The position numbers and the translations under genes are program-made. Shown one piece after another: positions 1-7,188 of a DNA stretch of 11,100 bases. Source of the stretch: Microcaldota archaeon (GTDB lineage Archaea; Micrarchaeota; Micrarchaeia; Anstonellales; Anstonellaceae); assembly GCA_026396355.1 (NCBI GenBank), contig JAPLWY010000096.1, positions 1 through 11,100 of the forward strand, written 5' to 3'. Each line of letters starts with the position of its first letter. Position 1 is the first letter of the stretch. The notes below the pieces were generated by a model. The model worked only from the letters and a program-made list of their open reading frames with translations, was not told the DNA's origin and did no database searches.

Positions 1-258
1 CTTGAAGAACGCGGGCTGCTGACCGAGGAACTCAAGCAGGCGGTCCTCACCGCCGAAACGCTCACGAAGCTCGAAGACATCTATCTGCCGTATCGCCCCA
101 AACGCCGCACACGCGCCACGATCGCAAAAGAAAAGGGACTCGAACCGCTGGCGCTGCGCCTCATGGCGCAGGATGCGGCGATGGACGTGATGGCCGAAGC
201 CGCCGCTTTCATCAGCGAGGAAAAGGGCGTCGCGAGCGTGGATGAAGCGCTTGCCGGG
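1..258 (+). CDS. tex: Partial Tex-family (YhgF-like) RNA-binding transcription accessory protein, joined in frame to gyrB
   Basis: Frame 1 is open from the first base. Its residues match the N-terminal helical region of Tex: a stretch reading LEDIYLPYRPKRRTRATIA is followed by KGLEPLA and then an AAFIS..KGVASVDEALAG segment. Tex is a cytoplasmic nucleic-acid-binding protein of bacteria with a YqgF-like nuclease fold, HhH motifs and an S1 domain; none of these later domains is here. In Tex the motif ending in ALAG or ALDG is followed by A-R-(D/Y)-I, but here the reading switches to GyrB. All six Arg codons are CGC and Leu is almost all CTC/CTG, unlike the AGG-rich gyrB downstream. I infer that this fragment comes from a different gene, probably a different bacterial organism, joined during assembly. 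The first in-frame ATG I noted (163) lies inside Tex-like sequence and is not a true start. Confidence 0.85.
238..258 (+). other. Chimeric junction between tex-like and gyrB sequence
   Basis: The codons here spell V-D-E-A-L-A-G. GyrB normally has a (V/I)-D-E-A-L-A-G motif shortly after its Mg-binding Asn, and Tex proteins have a similar ALAG or ALDG motif. Left of this point every residue fits Tex, and right of it (H-A-K-N-I onward) every residue fits GyrB. Codon choice changes at the same place. A join exactly at shared sequence is what a chimeric read or a k-mer assembly crossover produces, though recombination at microhomology is a formal alternative. Confidence 0.75.
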
Positions 259-3200
259 CATGCGAAAAACATCGCAGTCAGCATTGGCGAGGGAAGCATA
301 GTCACGGTCACTGATGATGGACGGGGCATACCGGTGGAAAAGCATGAGGGAACCGGAAAGTCTGCATTGGAAGTGGTCATGACAATCCTTCACGCAGGCG
401 GAAAGTTCGACAATAAGTCCTACAAGGTGTCAGGCGGGCTGCACGGAGTGGGAGTATCTGTAGTCAATGCGCTTTCAGAATGGCTGGAAGTCGATGTGAA
501 GCGCGATGGCAAGCATTACAGGCAAAGGTATGAGAGGGGAAAGCCGGTCACGCAGGTGCGCGAATTGGGCCCAACCACAGGCAAGGGAACCATAGTGCGC
601 TTCAAGCCTGACTCGCAGATTTTCAGCACAATTGACTTCAAGTTCGAAATAATCGCAAACAGGATGAGGGAGCTTGCCTTCCTGAACAAGGGGCTGAGCA
701 TAACCGCAAAAGACGAGCTGACCGGCGAATTCCAGGAGAACAAGTATGAAGGCGGGCTGCGCTCGTTCGTGGAATACATAAACAAGAACAAGGCGCCCAT
801 AACCAGCGTGATTTATTTCGAGAAACAAGATGGAGACATTGCAGTTGAAGTGGCAATGCAGTACAATGAGAGCTATACTGAGAGCATCTACACTTTTGCG
901 AACAATATCAACACTGTGGAAGGAGGCTTCCATCTGATTGGCTTCCGCTCAGCGCTCACCCGCGCTGCAAATGATTATTCTGAACAGAAGGGGAAAAAGG
1001 GCAAGGAAATCAAAATTTCAGGAGAAGACTTGAGGGAAGGGCTTGCCGCAGTGATTTCAGTCAAGCTTTCGCACCCGCAATTCGAAGGCCAGACAAAAAC
1101 AAAGCTGGGAAACAGCGAAGTGAAAGGAATCGTTGAGTCCATTGTTGGGGAAAAGCTCAGGCAGTACCTTGAGGAAAATCCCTCTGAAGCAAGGAAAATA
1201 ATGGACAAGGTGACCAGTGCCGCGCAGGCAAGGGAGGCGGCGCAGAAAGCGCGCGAGCTGGTCAGGCGCAAGGGTGCAATGGAATCAGGCATGCTGCCAG
1301 GCAAGCTGTCGGATTGCTCCGAGGAAGACCCTGCAAAGTCAGAAATTTACATTGTTGAAGGAGATTCGGCAGGAGGCTGTTTTTCAGGAGACACCAAAGT
1401 CGCGCTTGTGGACGGCAGGAATTTGAGCTTCCGGGAACTTGTGGAGGAAGACAAGGCAGGAAAGAAGAATTACTGTTACACCATAAAGGAAGATGGAAGC
1501 GTTGGAGTGGAGCAGATAAAGAACCCGAGAATGACTAGGAAAAATGCAGATGTTGTAAGGGTTGTGCTTGACAGTGGGGAGGAAATTGTTTGCACCCCCG
1601 ACCATCTTTTCATGCTCAGGGATGGAAGTTTCGTAAAAGCTGAAAAACTGGAGTCAAAAACGCCCGTCATGCCGCTTTACAGGAAGCTTTCTGAAAAGAA
1701 AGGGCGCATAACAATCAAAGGCTATGAGATGGTACTTGACCCGTTGATATCGAAGTGGGTGTTCACGCATATCCTTTCCGACAAATACAATATAGGGCAT
1801 ACAAGATACCTGTCCTCTGCGGGCGCATACAAGCATCATGTTGATTTCAACAAGCTGAATAACAGCCCGGATAACTTGTTGCGGATGGGCAAGGCGGAGC
1901 ACACCGCACTGCATGCGAAAATGTTTGAAAAAACGATTGGAAGGGAAGATTCAAAGCAGAAGGCAAGGGAAGCGCATGTGTCCAAAGAGTACAGGATGAA
2001 AATCGGCAGAATCATGTCTGAGCCTGGAATGGCGAAGATGCTGAGTGACAGGGCAAAGAAACAGTGGGCAGAAGGCGAATACAAGAAGCACATGCAGGAA
2101 AAGTGGAAAAAATTCTACATGGAAAATGAGGAATACCGGAAAGCCAACACTGAACTCCTCAGGAAAATAAAGGACGAGTATTGGTCTGATTCAGAAAACC
2201 GGAAAACGCAGTCTGAAAGGGTGAGGAAACACTTTGAAATGCACCCCGAAGCAAAGGAAATCCTGAAAGAGATTGCAAAAAAGCAGTGGGACAGCCCAGA
2301 GCTTAGGGAATGGAGGCGCGCCCAGACCAAATCGCAGTGGACACCAGAATTCCGAAAGAAGAGGAAGGAAGCCTACGATAAGACTTATTATGCGCATAGC
2401 ATGGCATGCATGAAAAAAGTGCTTGAGGAATATGGCAGCCTGGAGAAATATGATGCCGAGCGGGCAAAGGTGAAAGACAAATGCCTGCTTCGGAAAAAAA
2501 CTGTCGCAGACAGGTTCTTCCATGGAAATGAGAATGAACTTTTGGAGGCAGTGACGAAATACAACCACAAGGTGAAAGAGATGGTGCGCCTTGCTGAAAA
2601 GATGGATGTATATGACCTTGAAGTGGAAGGCACGCACAATTTTGCGCTGGCAGTCGGAGTGTTTGTCCACAACTCAGCAAAGCAGGGGCGAGACAGGAAA
2701 TTCCAGGCAATACTTCCGCTCCGCGGGAAAATATTGAATGTTGAAAAGGCGCAGATATCCAAAATACTGGGAAGCGAGGCAATCCGCACGCTTATTTCTG
2801 CGCTTGGGACCGGCTTTGGCACTGATTTTGACATTTCAAAGCTGAGATATCATAAGATAGTGATAATGACTGATGCAGATGTTGACGGCGCGCACATACG
2901 CACCCTTCTCCTGACGCTTTTCTTCAGGTACCTGCGGAATTTGATTGACAAGGGGCACATATTCATAGCCCAGCCCCCTCTTTACAAGCTCAAGCGCGGC
3001 AAGGAAGAACGGTATGTTTATTCTGATGCTGAAATGGAGAAAGCTCTCGCTGAAATGGGCGGGAAAGACGCAGTGACAGTCCAGCGCTACAAAGGGCTGG
3101 GAGAGATGAACCCTGAGCAGCTCTGGAGCACCACAATGGATCCTGCGGCAAGGCTTTTGCAGAAAGTCACAATAGATGATGCAATGGCAGCTGATGGGAT

Positions 3201-3288
3201 ATTCACTGTGCTCATGGGCGATGCTGTGGAGCCGCGCAAGCAGTTCATTGAGCAGCATGCTAAAGATGTCAAGAATCTGGATATTTAG
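241..3288 (+). CDS. gyrB: DNA gyrase subunit B, 5' end missing, interrupted by an intein
   Basis: GyrB is the ATPase and TOPRIM subunit of type IIA topoisomerase and works with GyrA in an A2B2 complex that introduces negative supercoils. Residues are numbered from the ATG at 163. The GHKL ATPase part shows DDGRGIP (from residue 51), the ATP-lid SGGLHGVG (90-97) and the QTK lysine loop (Lys312). The TOPRIM part has EGDSAGG (from Glu399), DADVDG with metal-binding Asp904, 906 and 908, and QRYKGLGEMNP from residue 974. The protein ends in KNLDI, typical of GyrB, so its TAG is a genuine stop. The N-terminal ~50 residues, including the catalytic Glu (E. coli Glu42) and Asn46, are replaced by Tex sequence, so this reading could not be an active ATPase. 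The real start is not in the window. Without the intein the length suits the short ~640-residue GyrB class. gyrA follows after 8 bases, giving a gyrBA operon. Confidence 0.95.
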   Translation, partial: DEALAGHAKNIAVSIGEGSIVTVTDDGRGIPVEKHEGTGKSALEVVMTILHAGGKFDNKSYKVSGGLHGVGVSVVNALSEWLEVDVKRDGKHYRQRYERGKPVTQVRELGPTTGKGTIVRFKPDSQIFSTIDFKFEIIANRMRELAFLNKGLSITAKDELTGEFQENKYEGGLRSFVEYINKNKAPITSVIYFEKQDGDIAVEVAMQYNESYTESIYTFANNINTVEGGFHLIGFRSALTRAANDYSEQKGKKGKEIKISGEDLREGLAAVISVKLSHPQFEGQTKTKLGNSEVKGIVESIVGEKLRQYLEENPSEARKIMDKVTSAAQAREAAQKARELVRRKGAMESGMLPGKLSDCSEEDPAKSEIYIVEGDSAGGCFSGDTKVALVDGRNLSFRELVEEDKAGKKNYCYTIKEDGSVGVEQIKNPRMTRKNADVVRVVLDSGEEIVCTPDHLFMLRDGSFVKAEKLESKTPVMPLYRKLSEKKGRITIKGYEMVLDPLISKWVFTHILSDKYNIGHTRYLSSAGAYKHHVDFNKLNNSPDNLLRMGKAEHTALHAKMFEKTIGREDSKQKAREAHVSKEYRMKIGRIMSEPGMAKMLSDRAKKQWAEGEYKKHMQEKWKKFYMENEEYRKANTELLRKIKDEYWSDSENRKTQSERVRKHFEMHPEAKEILKEIAKKQWDSPELREWRRAQTKSQWTPEFRKKRKEAYDKTYYAHSMACMKKVLEEYGSLEKYDAERAKVKDKCLLRKKTVADRFFHGNENELLEAVTKYNHKVKEMVRLAEKMDVYDLEVEGTHNFALAVGVFVHNSAKQGRDRKFQAILPLRGKILNVEKAQISKILGSEAIRTLISALGTGFGTDFDISKLRYHKIVIMTDADVDGAHIRTLLLTLFFRYLRNLIDKGHIFIAQPPLYKLKRGKEERYVYSDAEMEKALAEMGGKDAVTVQRYKGLGEMNPEQLWSTTMDPAARLLQKVTIDDAMAADGIFTVLMGDAVEPRKQFIEQHAKDVKNLDI
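1378..2673 (+). mobile_element. GyrB intein (432 residues) with HNH homing endonuclease
   Basis: The in-frame insert lies between EGDSAGG and SAKQGRDR of the TOPRIM domain. It starts with Cys1 in CFSGDTKVALVDG (block A), has block B with Thr73 and His76 in TPDH, and ends in VYDLEV, THNFALAVGVFVHN with the terminal His431-Asn432. Ser follows as the +1 nucleophile, so all residues for protein splicing are present. From memory, the ends and site closely match the Synechocystis GyrB intein, which is about 435 residues long. The middle contains an HNH-type endonuclease motif: His153-His154, Asn161/162 with NNSPDN, His175 and His179. A tandem helical region rich in Trp, Lys and Glu (about 198-338) follows and probably binds DNA. 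There is no LAGLIDADG motif. The nuclease looks intact, so the intein may still be mobile. It would home into intein-less gyrB alleles at the EGDSAGG codons. Confidence 0.95.
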
Positions 3289-3296
3289 ATGGTAAT

Positions 3297-5906
3297 ATGG
3301 CAGATGCGAACCGGGAATACCAGCACGGGCGGATTGAAGACCGCTCAGTGGAAAAGGAGATGCGCACCTCTTACTTAGACTATGCCATGAGTGTTATTGT
3401 TGGCAGGGCGCTTCCTGATGTCCGCGACGGGCTGAAACCAGTCCACCGCAGGATACTTTTTGCAATGTACGAGCTTTCAAACACGCACGACAAGCCTTAC
3501 AAGAAAAGCGCGCGTGTTGTGGGAGAAACCCTGGGTAAATACCACCCGCACGGCGACATGGCGATTTATGATTCAATGGTGAGGATGGCGCAGGACTTTT
3601 CAATGAGGCGCCTTCTGGTGGACGGGCAGGGAAACTTCGGAAGCGTGGATGGCGACTCTGCAGCAGCAATGAGGTATACTGAGGTAAGGCTGCACAAGTA
3701 TGCAGAGGATTTGCTTGCTGACCTTGAGAAGGAGACAGTGGCATTCACGCCCAATTTTGACGCTACTTTGAAAGAGCCCACTGTGCTTCCGTGCAAGGCG
3801 CCCAACCTGATTGTGAATGGCTCGTCTGGAATAGCCGTGGGAATGGCAACCAATATGCCGCCGCACAATTTGGGAGAGTCTGTGGATGCGCTGGTGGCAA
3901 TGATTGACAAGCCTGACATTCCGCTTGAGACTGTTCTTTCGCTTATGCCTGGCCCTGACTTCCCGACAGGAGGCTATATTGTGGGCAGGCGCGGAATTGC
4001 CGAGGCTTATTCCACAGGAAGAGGAATAATACGTGTGAGAGGCAAGGCGGAAATAGTTGAGAAGAAAAAGGGAGAGAAGAGGAGCATCATAATTACCGAG
4101 CTGCCATATCAAGTGAACAAGGCAGAATTCATCAAGCATACTGCAGACCTTGCAAGAGACAAGAAAATAGAAGGAATTTCTGATATTGCAGACAGGTCTG
4201 ACCGGGAAGGAATGGAAGTGGAGATAATGCTCAAGCGCGATGCTGCGCCTGATGTTGTGCTCAACCAGGTTTATGCGCACACTGAATTGGAAGGGACATT
4301 TGGAATAAACAATTTGGCGCTGGTGAGCAACCAGCCAAAAACATTGCCAATGCTCCAGCTCCTGCGCGAATTCCTGAACCACAGGCTGGAAGTGGTGAGG
4401 AAAAGAAGCGAATTCGAGCTTCGCGTGGCAAAGGAAAGGAAGCACATTGTGGAAGGGCTGCTGCTTGCGCTGGTGAAAATCGACGCTGTGATAAAAGTGG
4501 TCAAGAGCGCCAAAGTGCCCCTTGAAGCCCTTATGCAGGAATTCTCATTCACCCAAAAGCAGGCTGAGGCAATACTGGAGATGAAGATACGCAAATTATC
4601 CATGCTGGAATCCGGCAAGCTTCGCGACGAGGATGTTGAGCTTGGAAAAACAATGGAGCACTTGAACAGCGTGCTTGCAGATGAGAGGAAAATTTATGAG
4701 ATAATACGCGGGGAGCTCCTGGAAATGAAGCAGAAGTATGCTGACAAGAGAAGGACCGAGATAATTGATGATGACGGGGAAGTGGAGCTTGAGGACCTGA
4801 TTGCTGATGAGGAAGTGGCAGTCATAATCACGCAGGACGATTACATAAAGCGCGTGCCAATATCCGAATACCGCGCGCAGAAGAGAGGCGGAAGGGGAGT
4901 CATTGGGAGCGAAACCAAGGAAGAGGACCAGATAAAGGACATAATGATGGCCTCAACGCATGATTACCTGATGTTTTTCACTGACAAGGGCACTGTGCAC
5001 TGGCTCAAGGTTTACCGCCTGCCTTCAAGCGGAAGGTATGCAATGGGCAAGGCGATTGTGAACTTGCTTTCGCTTGGGCAGGGAGAGCGCGTGGCGGCGT
5101 GGATAAAGACGCAAAGCTTCTCAGAGAATGAATACCTTGTGATGCTTACCAAGAACGGGATAGTGAAGCGCAGCAGCATGGCTGACTACTCCCGCCCGAG
5201 AAAGGGAGGCATAATTGCAATCACGCTGAAGGATAATGATTCGCTGATTGATGCCAAGAAAACTGACGGCAAGCGCGAGCTCATACTTGCCACTGCAGAG
5301 GGCATGGCAATACGCTTCAAGGAAGATGAAGTGCGCGAAATAGGAAGGACTGGGCAAGGCGTGATTGGGATAAGGCTGGATGACAAGGACAAAGTAGTGG
5401 GAATGGCAATGGATGAGACTGACACATTGATGATTGCAACTGAGAATGGGTATGGCAAGAGGACTGAAATTTCCGAGTACAGGCTGCAGTCGCGCGGCGG
5501 CAAGGGAGTCATCAATATCAAGACAGCAGGAAGGAACGGGAAAGTTATTGGAATAGTTGCAGTGAAAGAAGATGACCAGCTGCTCATTGTCTCGTCAGGC
5601 GGGAAAATGATACGCATGTTCGTGAAGCATGTTTCAGTTATTGGCAGGAACACTGGCGGAGTGCGGCTGATGAAGATGGATGAGAAAGAGAAGATAGTCG
5701 CGCTTGAGAAAGTCAGCCAGGTTGCCCTGAACGGGAATGGAAATGGGAACAGTGAAGCAAAAGAGGAGAAAGAACAGGAGCAGAAGAAGCCTGAAGAGCC
5801 AGGCAAGGCAAAGCCAGCTGAGTCAGGAGCTGCGAAGAAGAAAAAGGGAGACGAGAAAAAGCCTGATGACAAGGAAGACAAGATAGAGCCTATAATTTTT
5901 GCTTAA
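3297..5906 (+). CDS. gyrA: DNA gyrase subunit A
   Basis: GyrA is the DNA breakage-reunion subunit. The N-terminal winged-helix and tower region begins with SYLDYAMSVIVGRALPDVRDG. The catalytic tyrosine that forms the 5'-phosphotyrosyl bond is Tyr127 in AAMRYTE. A coiled coil and its dimer gate follow at about 360-480. The C-terminal beta-pinwheel includes a canonical GyrA box QKRGGRG (528-534) and repeat blades such as QSRGGKG (731-737); this box separates gyrase from ParC/topoisomerase IV. In the quinolone-resistance region the residue at the E. coli Ser83 position is Met88, while the Asp87 equivalent is kept as Asp92. From about residue 812 the protein ends in a low-complexity, Lys/Glu/Pro-rich tail. 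The start ATG lies 8 bases after the gyrB stop with only a weak GGTAAT upstream, so translation is probably coupled. The length (869) is normal for GyrA with a tail. Confidence in function is very high. Confidence 0.97.
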   Translation: MADANREYQHGRIEDRSVEKEMRTSYLDYAMSVIVGRALPDVRDGLKPVHRRILFAMYELSNTHDKPYKKSARVVGETLGKYHPHGDMAIYDSMVRMAQDFSMRRLLVDGQGNFGSVDGDSAAAMRYTEVRLHKYAEDLLADLEKETVAFTPNFDATLKEPTVLPCKAPNLIVNGSSGIAVGMATNMPPHNLGESVDALVAMIDKPDIPLETVLSLMPGPDFPTGGYIVGRRGIAEAYSTGRGIIRVRGKAEIVEKKKGEKRSIIITELPYQVNKAEFIKHTADLARDKKIEGISDIADRSDREGMEVEIMLKRDAAPDVVLNQVYAHTELEGTFGINNLALVSNQPKTLPMLQLLREFLNHRLEVVRKRSEFELRVAKERKHIVEGLLLALVKIDAVIKVVKSAKVPLEALMQEFSFTQKQAEAILEMKIRKLSMLESGKLRDEDVELGKTMEHLNSVLADERKIYEIIRGELLEMKQKYADKRRTEIIDDDGEVELEDLIADEEVAVIITQDDYIKRVPISEYRAQKRGGRGVIGSETKEEDQIKDIMMASTHDYLMFFTDKGTVHWLKVYRLPSSGRYAMGKAIVNLLSLGQGERVAAWIKTQSFSENEYLVMLTKNGIVKRSSMADYSRPRKGGIIAITLKDNDSLIDAKKTDGKRELILATAEGMAIRFKEDEVREIGRTGQGVIGIRLDDKDKVVGMAMDETDTLMIATENGYGKRTEISEYRLQSRGGKGVINIKTAGRNGKVIGIVAVKEDDQLLIVSSGGKMIRMFVKHVSVIGRNTGGVRLMKMDEKEKIVALEKVSQVALNGNGNGNSEAKEEKEQEQKKPEEPGKAKPAESGAAKKKKGDEKKPDDKEDKIEPIIFA

Positions 5907-6511
5907 GCGAGCAAGCCTCTTTTTTCAAAGCCGGCAATTTTCCTTAGCTCAAGCACTGGCAGAAGCGCGCAGATTTGCTTGCTGAAGAAGAATAAGACAG
6001 AGGTTACTGCAACACTCAGGGTGAAGGAAAGGTCGCGCATTGTGGCAAAGCTTTGCTGGGGAATTGGCGGCGCAGTGGAGAGGAAGTAATCAGTAAAATC
6101 ATTGAACATGAACCAGAGCAGCACCAGCGCGAAAATGCTGGCAGCCAGCTTTTTTTTCGGAAGTATTATCAGCCCTTCAAATGCCATGCCCAAATGCCCG
6201 AACAGGAAAACTATCCCTACCAGGAGGTTTTCTGGCGAGAAGTAAACGCCAGGATTCAGGAGCAACACCAAAACAGTCCAGAGGCCGTATTTCACCATGC
6301 CAACTGAGACCAGGAAGGAGAATGCGTCTTTTTTCACCTGCCCTAAAACTACTAAGAGAAAGAGAAGAACGTAAAGCGGGCAGTCTGGGACAAAGAAGAG
6401 AAGCGGGAGAGAGGTTTGCGAGAGCTGGTCATAATAATAGCCAAAGCCCACCAGGATAGCGGCAACGTTGAGAAGGAAGAAGAGAGTAAAGAGAGTTTTT
6501 TTGGTTTCCAT
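5903..6511 (-). CDS. DUF1405 family multi-pass membrane protein (YpjA-like)
   Basis: This is a 202-residue very hydrophobic protein with about six membrane helices. It carries the signatures I associate with the DUF1405 (Bacillus YpjA-like) family: VPDCPLY at 41-47, KYGLWT at 74-79, HLGMAFEG at 106-113 and NDFTDY at 137-142. The conserved polar residues (Asp43, Lys74, His106, Glu112, Asp138, Asp141) lie within or next to membrane helices, but no biochemical function is known to me. The ATG directly abuts the TGA of the acyltransferase gene upstream (zero spacing), so the two are one transcription unit and probably translationally coupled. Its TAA overlaps the TAA of convergent gyrA by four bases (TTAA), leaving no space for a terminator. 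The family assignment rests on motif memory. Confidence 0.8.
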   Translation of the reverse strand: METKKTLFTLFFLLNVAAILVGFGYYYDQLSQTSLPLLFFVPDCPLYVLLFLLVVLGQVKKDAFSFLVSVGMVKYGLWTVLVLLLNPGVYFSPENLLVGIVFLFGHLGMAFEGLIILPKKKLAASIFALVLLWFMFNDFTDYFLSTAPPIPQQSFATMRDLSFTLSVAVTSVLFFFSKQICALLPVLELRKIAGFEKRGLLA

Positions 6512-6982
6512 TCACCCAATCCTCTTTGCAGGCACCCCGCCCCAAGTCTGTTTTGCAGGAATGTCGCAGTTCACCAATGTCATTGCTGAAACTACTGCGC
6601 CCTCACCAATTTTCACTCCTGGAAGAATGGTGCAGTTTGCCCCAATCATTGCGCGCGCGCCAATCTCAACTTGCCCAAGCCTAAGCTCACCCTGGAGGAA
6701 TTCGTGGCAGAGAATCACTGTGTTGTAGCCGATTATTGCGTCTTGCCCCACTGTCACTTTTTCAGGGTAGAAGATGTCAATCACTGCGCCCAGTCCGAAT
6801 GCTGCGCCTTTTCCTATTCTTGCCCCGCAAGTGCGCAGGAAAGCGCGCTTGAGCGAGAGGGAGGGAAGGTAGCGGGCAGAGTAGATGAGAAGGAAATTGA
6901 ATGCCACGCGCAGCGGGTTTCGCGCCTCTTTCCAGTGGTGAAGCGAGTTGCCATTGAATTTGCGTGATTCCAGCTTGCGCAT
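6512..6982 (-). CDS. Left-handed beta-helix acyltransferase (hexapeptide-repeat, acetyltransferase-like)
   Basis: From the chosen start (MRKLESRKFN) the product has 156 residues. A helical N-terminal segment (WKEARNPLRV, LPSLSLKRAFLR) precedes hexapeptide repeats of the form (I/V)-G-x-x-(A/C)-x: RIGKGAAFG, VTVGQDAIIG, VEIGARAMIG, TILPGVKIGEGAVV. The end, GGVPAKRIG, is the usual closure of such enzymes. His93 in ILCHEF is the likely catalytic base, as in maltose/galactoside O-acetyltransferases. These trimeric enzymes transfer acyl groups from CoA to sugars or amines; the acceptor here is unknown, and a surface-glycan role is only a guess. The frame is open up to an ATG at 7066, but I prefer the ATG at 6982. 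It sits 25 bases from a TATA box, which fits a leaderless transcript, and the extra N-terminus would cross a 16-base tandem repeat of non-triplet length. Confidence 0.85.
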   Translation of the reverse strand: MRKLESRKFNGNSLHHWKEARNPLRVAFNFLLIYSARYLPSLSLKRAFLRTCGARIGKGAAFGLGAVIDIFYPEKVTVGQDAIIGYNTVILCHEFLQGELRLGQVEIGARAMIGANCTILPGVKIGEGAVVSAMTLVNCDIPAKQTWGGVPAKRIG

Positions 6983-7003
6983 GGGAAAGAAACGTGTGGA
7001 GGG

Positions 7004-7011
7004 AATAAATA
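7004..7011 (-). promoter_or_regulatory. TATA box of the acyltransferase-DUF1405 operon
   Basis: On the minus strand this reads TATTTATT. Its centre is about 25 bases upstream of the ATG at 6982, the distance expected between an archaeal TATA box and the transcription start. No Shine-Dalgarno sequence lies between the two, so a leaderless mRNA starting at or near the A of the ATG is likely. The 16-base tandem repeat lies immediately upstream, covering the BRE position. Confidence 0.55.
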
Positions 7012-7042
7012 GGTAACGCTGGGAAGAGGTAACGCTGGGAAG
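7011..7042. repeat. Perfect 16-base tandem repeat, two copies
   Basis: The unit AGGTAACGCTGGGAAG occurs twice without a gap (7011-7026 and 7027-7042). It sits directly upstream of the minus-strand TATA box, so it overlaps the BRE/upstream promoter region of the acyltransferase operon. The unit length is not a multiple of three, which argues against coding here. It may be a duplicated activator or repressor site, or a simple slippage duplication. Confidence 0.9.
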
Positions 7043-7098
7043 GGCTTGTACATAACGCGAAAGCACGGATTGCTGCGTTGGAAAAATAAAGCTGAAAG

Positions 7099-7112
7099 AC
7101 CGCGTTGGCGGT
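7099..7112. repeat. Short inverted repeat in the divergent intergenic region
   Basis: ACCGC and GCGGT form a perfect 5-base inverted repeat around the loop GTTG. It lies in the region of about 200 bases (6983-7188) between the divergent acyltransferase and orphan genes. No T-tract follows, so it is not an evident terminator. I see no tRNA, small ORF or other clear feature in the rest of this stretch apart from the promoters and repeats listed. Confidence 0.35.
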
Positions 7113-7146
7113 TCTATAACTGCAGATAAAACACGCTAAACCACCT

Positions 7147-7188
7147 TTTTTATTCCTTTCTATACAGTAAACCCGTATAGGTGGTGAA
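7147..7188 (+). promoter_or_regulatory. Promoter, CTATAC/GTATAG palindrome and ribosome-binding site of the orphan gene
   Basis: A TATA-like TTTTTATT lies at 7147-7154, predicting transcription from about 7175-7180. A perfect inverted repeat, CTATAC (7160-7165) and GTATAG (7175-7180) with a 9-base spacer, spans that point and could be an operator. A strong archaeal Shine-Dalgarno GGTGGTGA occupies 7180-7187 and fixes the ATG at 7189. An upstream CCACC (7141-7145) is complementary to the GGTGG; if a longer transcript exists it could mask the ribosome-binding site. Confidence 0.5.

Noticed and set aside
163..258. ATG at 163 as the GyrB start, or a genuine Tex-GyrB fusion protein
   Set aside because: The residues from 163 to about 240 continue a Tex reading open from base 1, and the fusion lacks GyrB catalytic residues. 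No domain logic supports it.
1378..2673. LAGLIDADG endonuclease in the intein
   Set aside because: No dodecapeptide motif is visible; the HH...NNSPDN...EH...H pattern fits HNH.
3600..4445. Long minus-strand ORF of 281 codons inside gyrA
   Set aside because: It lies wholly inside gyrA, its product is His/Cys/Ser-rich with no family pattern, and it arises from gyrA codon bias.
5186..5881. Minus-strand Ser/Pro/Phe-rich ORF of 231 codons inside gyrA
   Set aside because: It is antisense to the GyrA pinwheel and tail; the Ser/Phe runs are the complement of Lys/Glu codons.
3297..5906. ParC/topoisomerase IV subunit instead of GyrA
   Set aside because: A canonical GyrA box QKRGGRG and a full set of pinwheel repeats favour gyrase.
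6983..7066. Extended N-terminus of the acyltransferase from the ATG at 7066
   Set aside because: The extension crosses the promoter-like TATTTATT and a non-triplet tandem repeat, and it does not resemble the N-termini of such enzymes.
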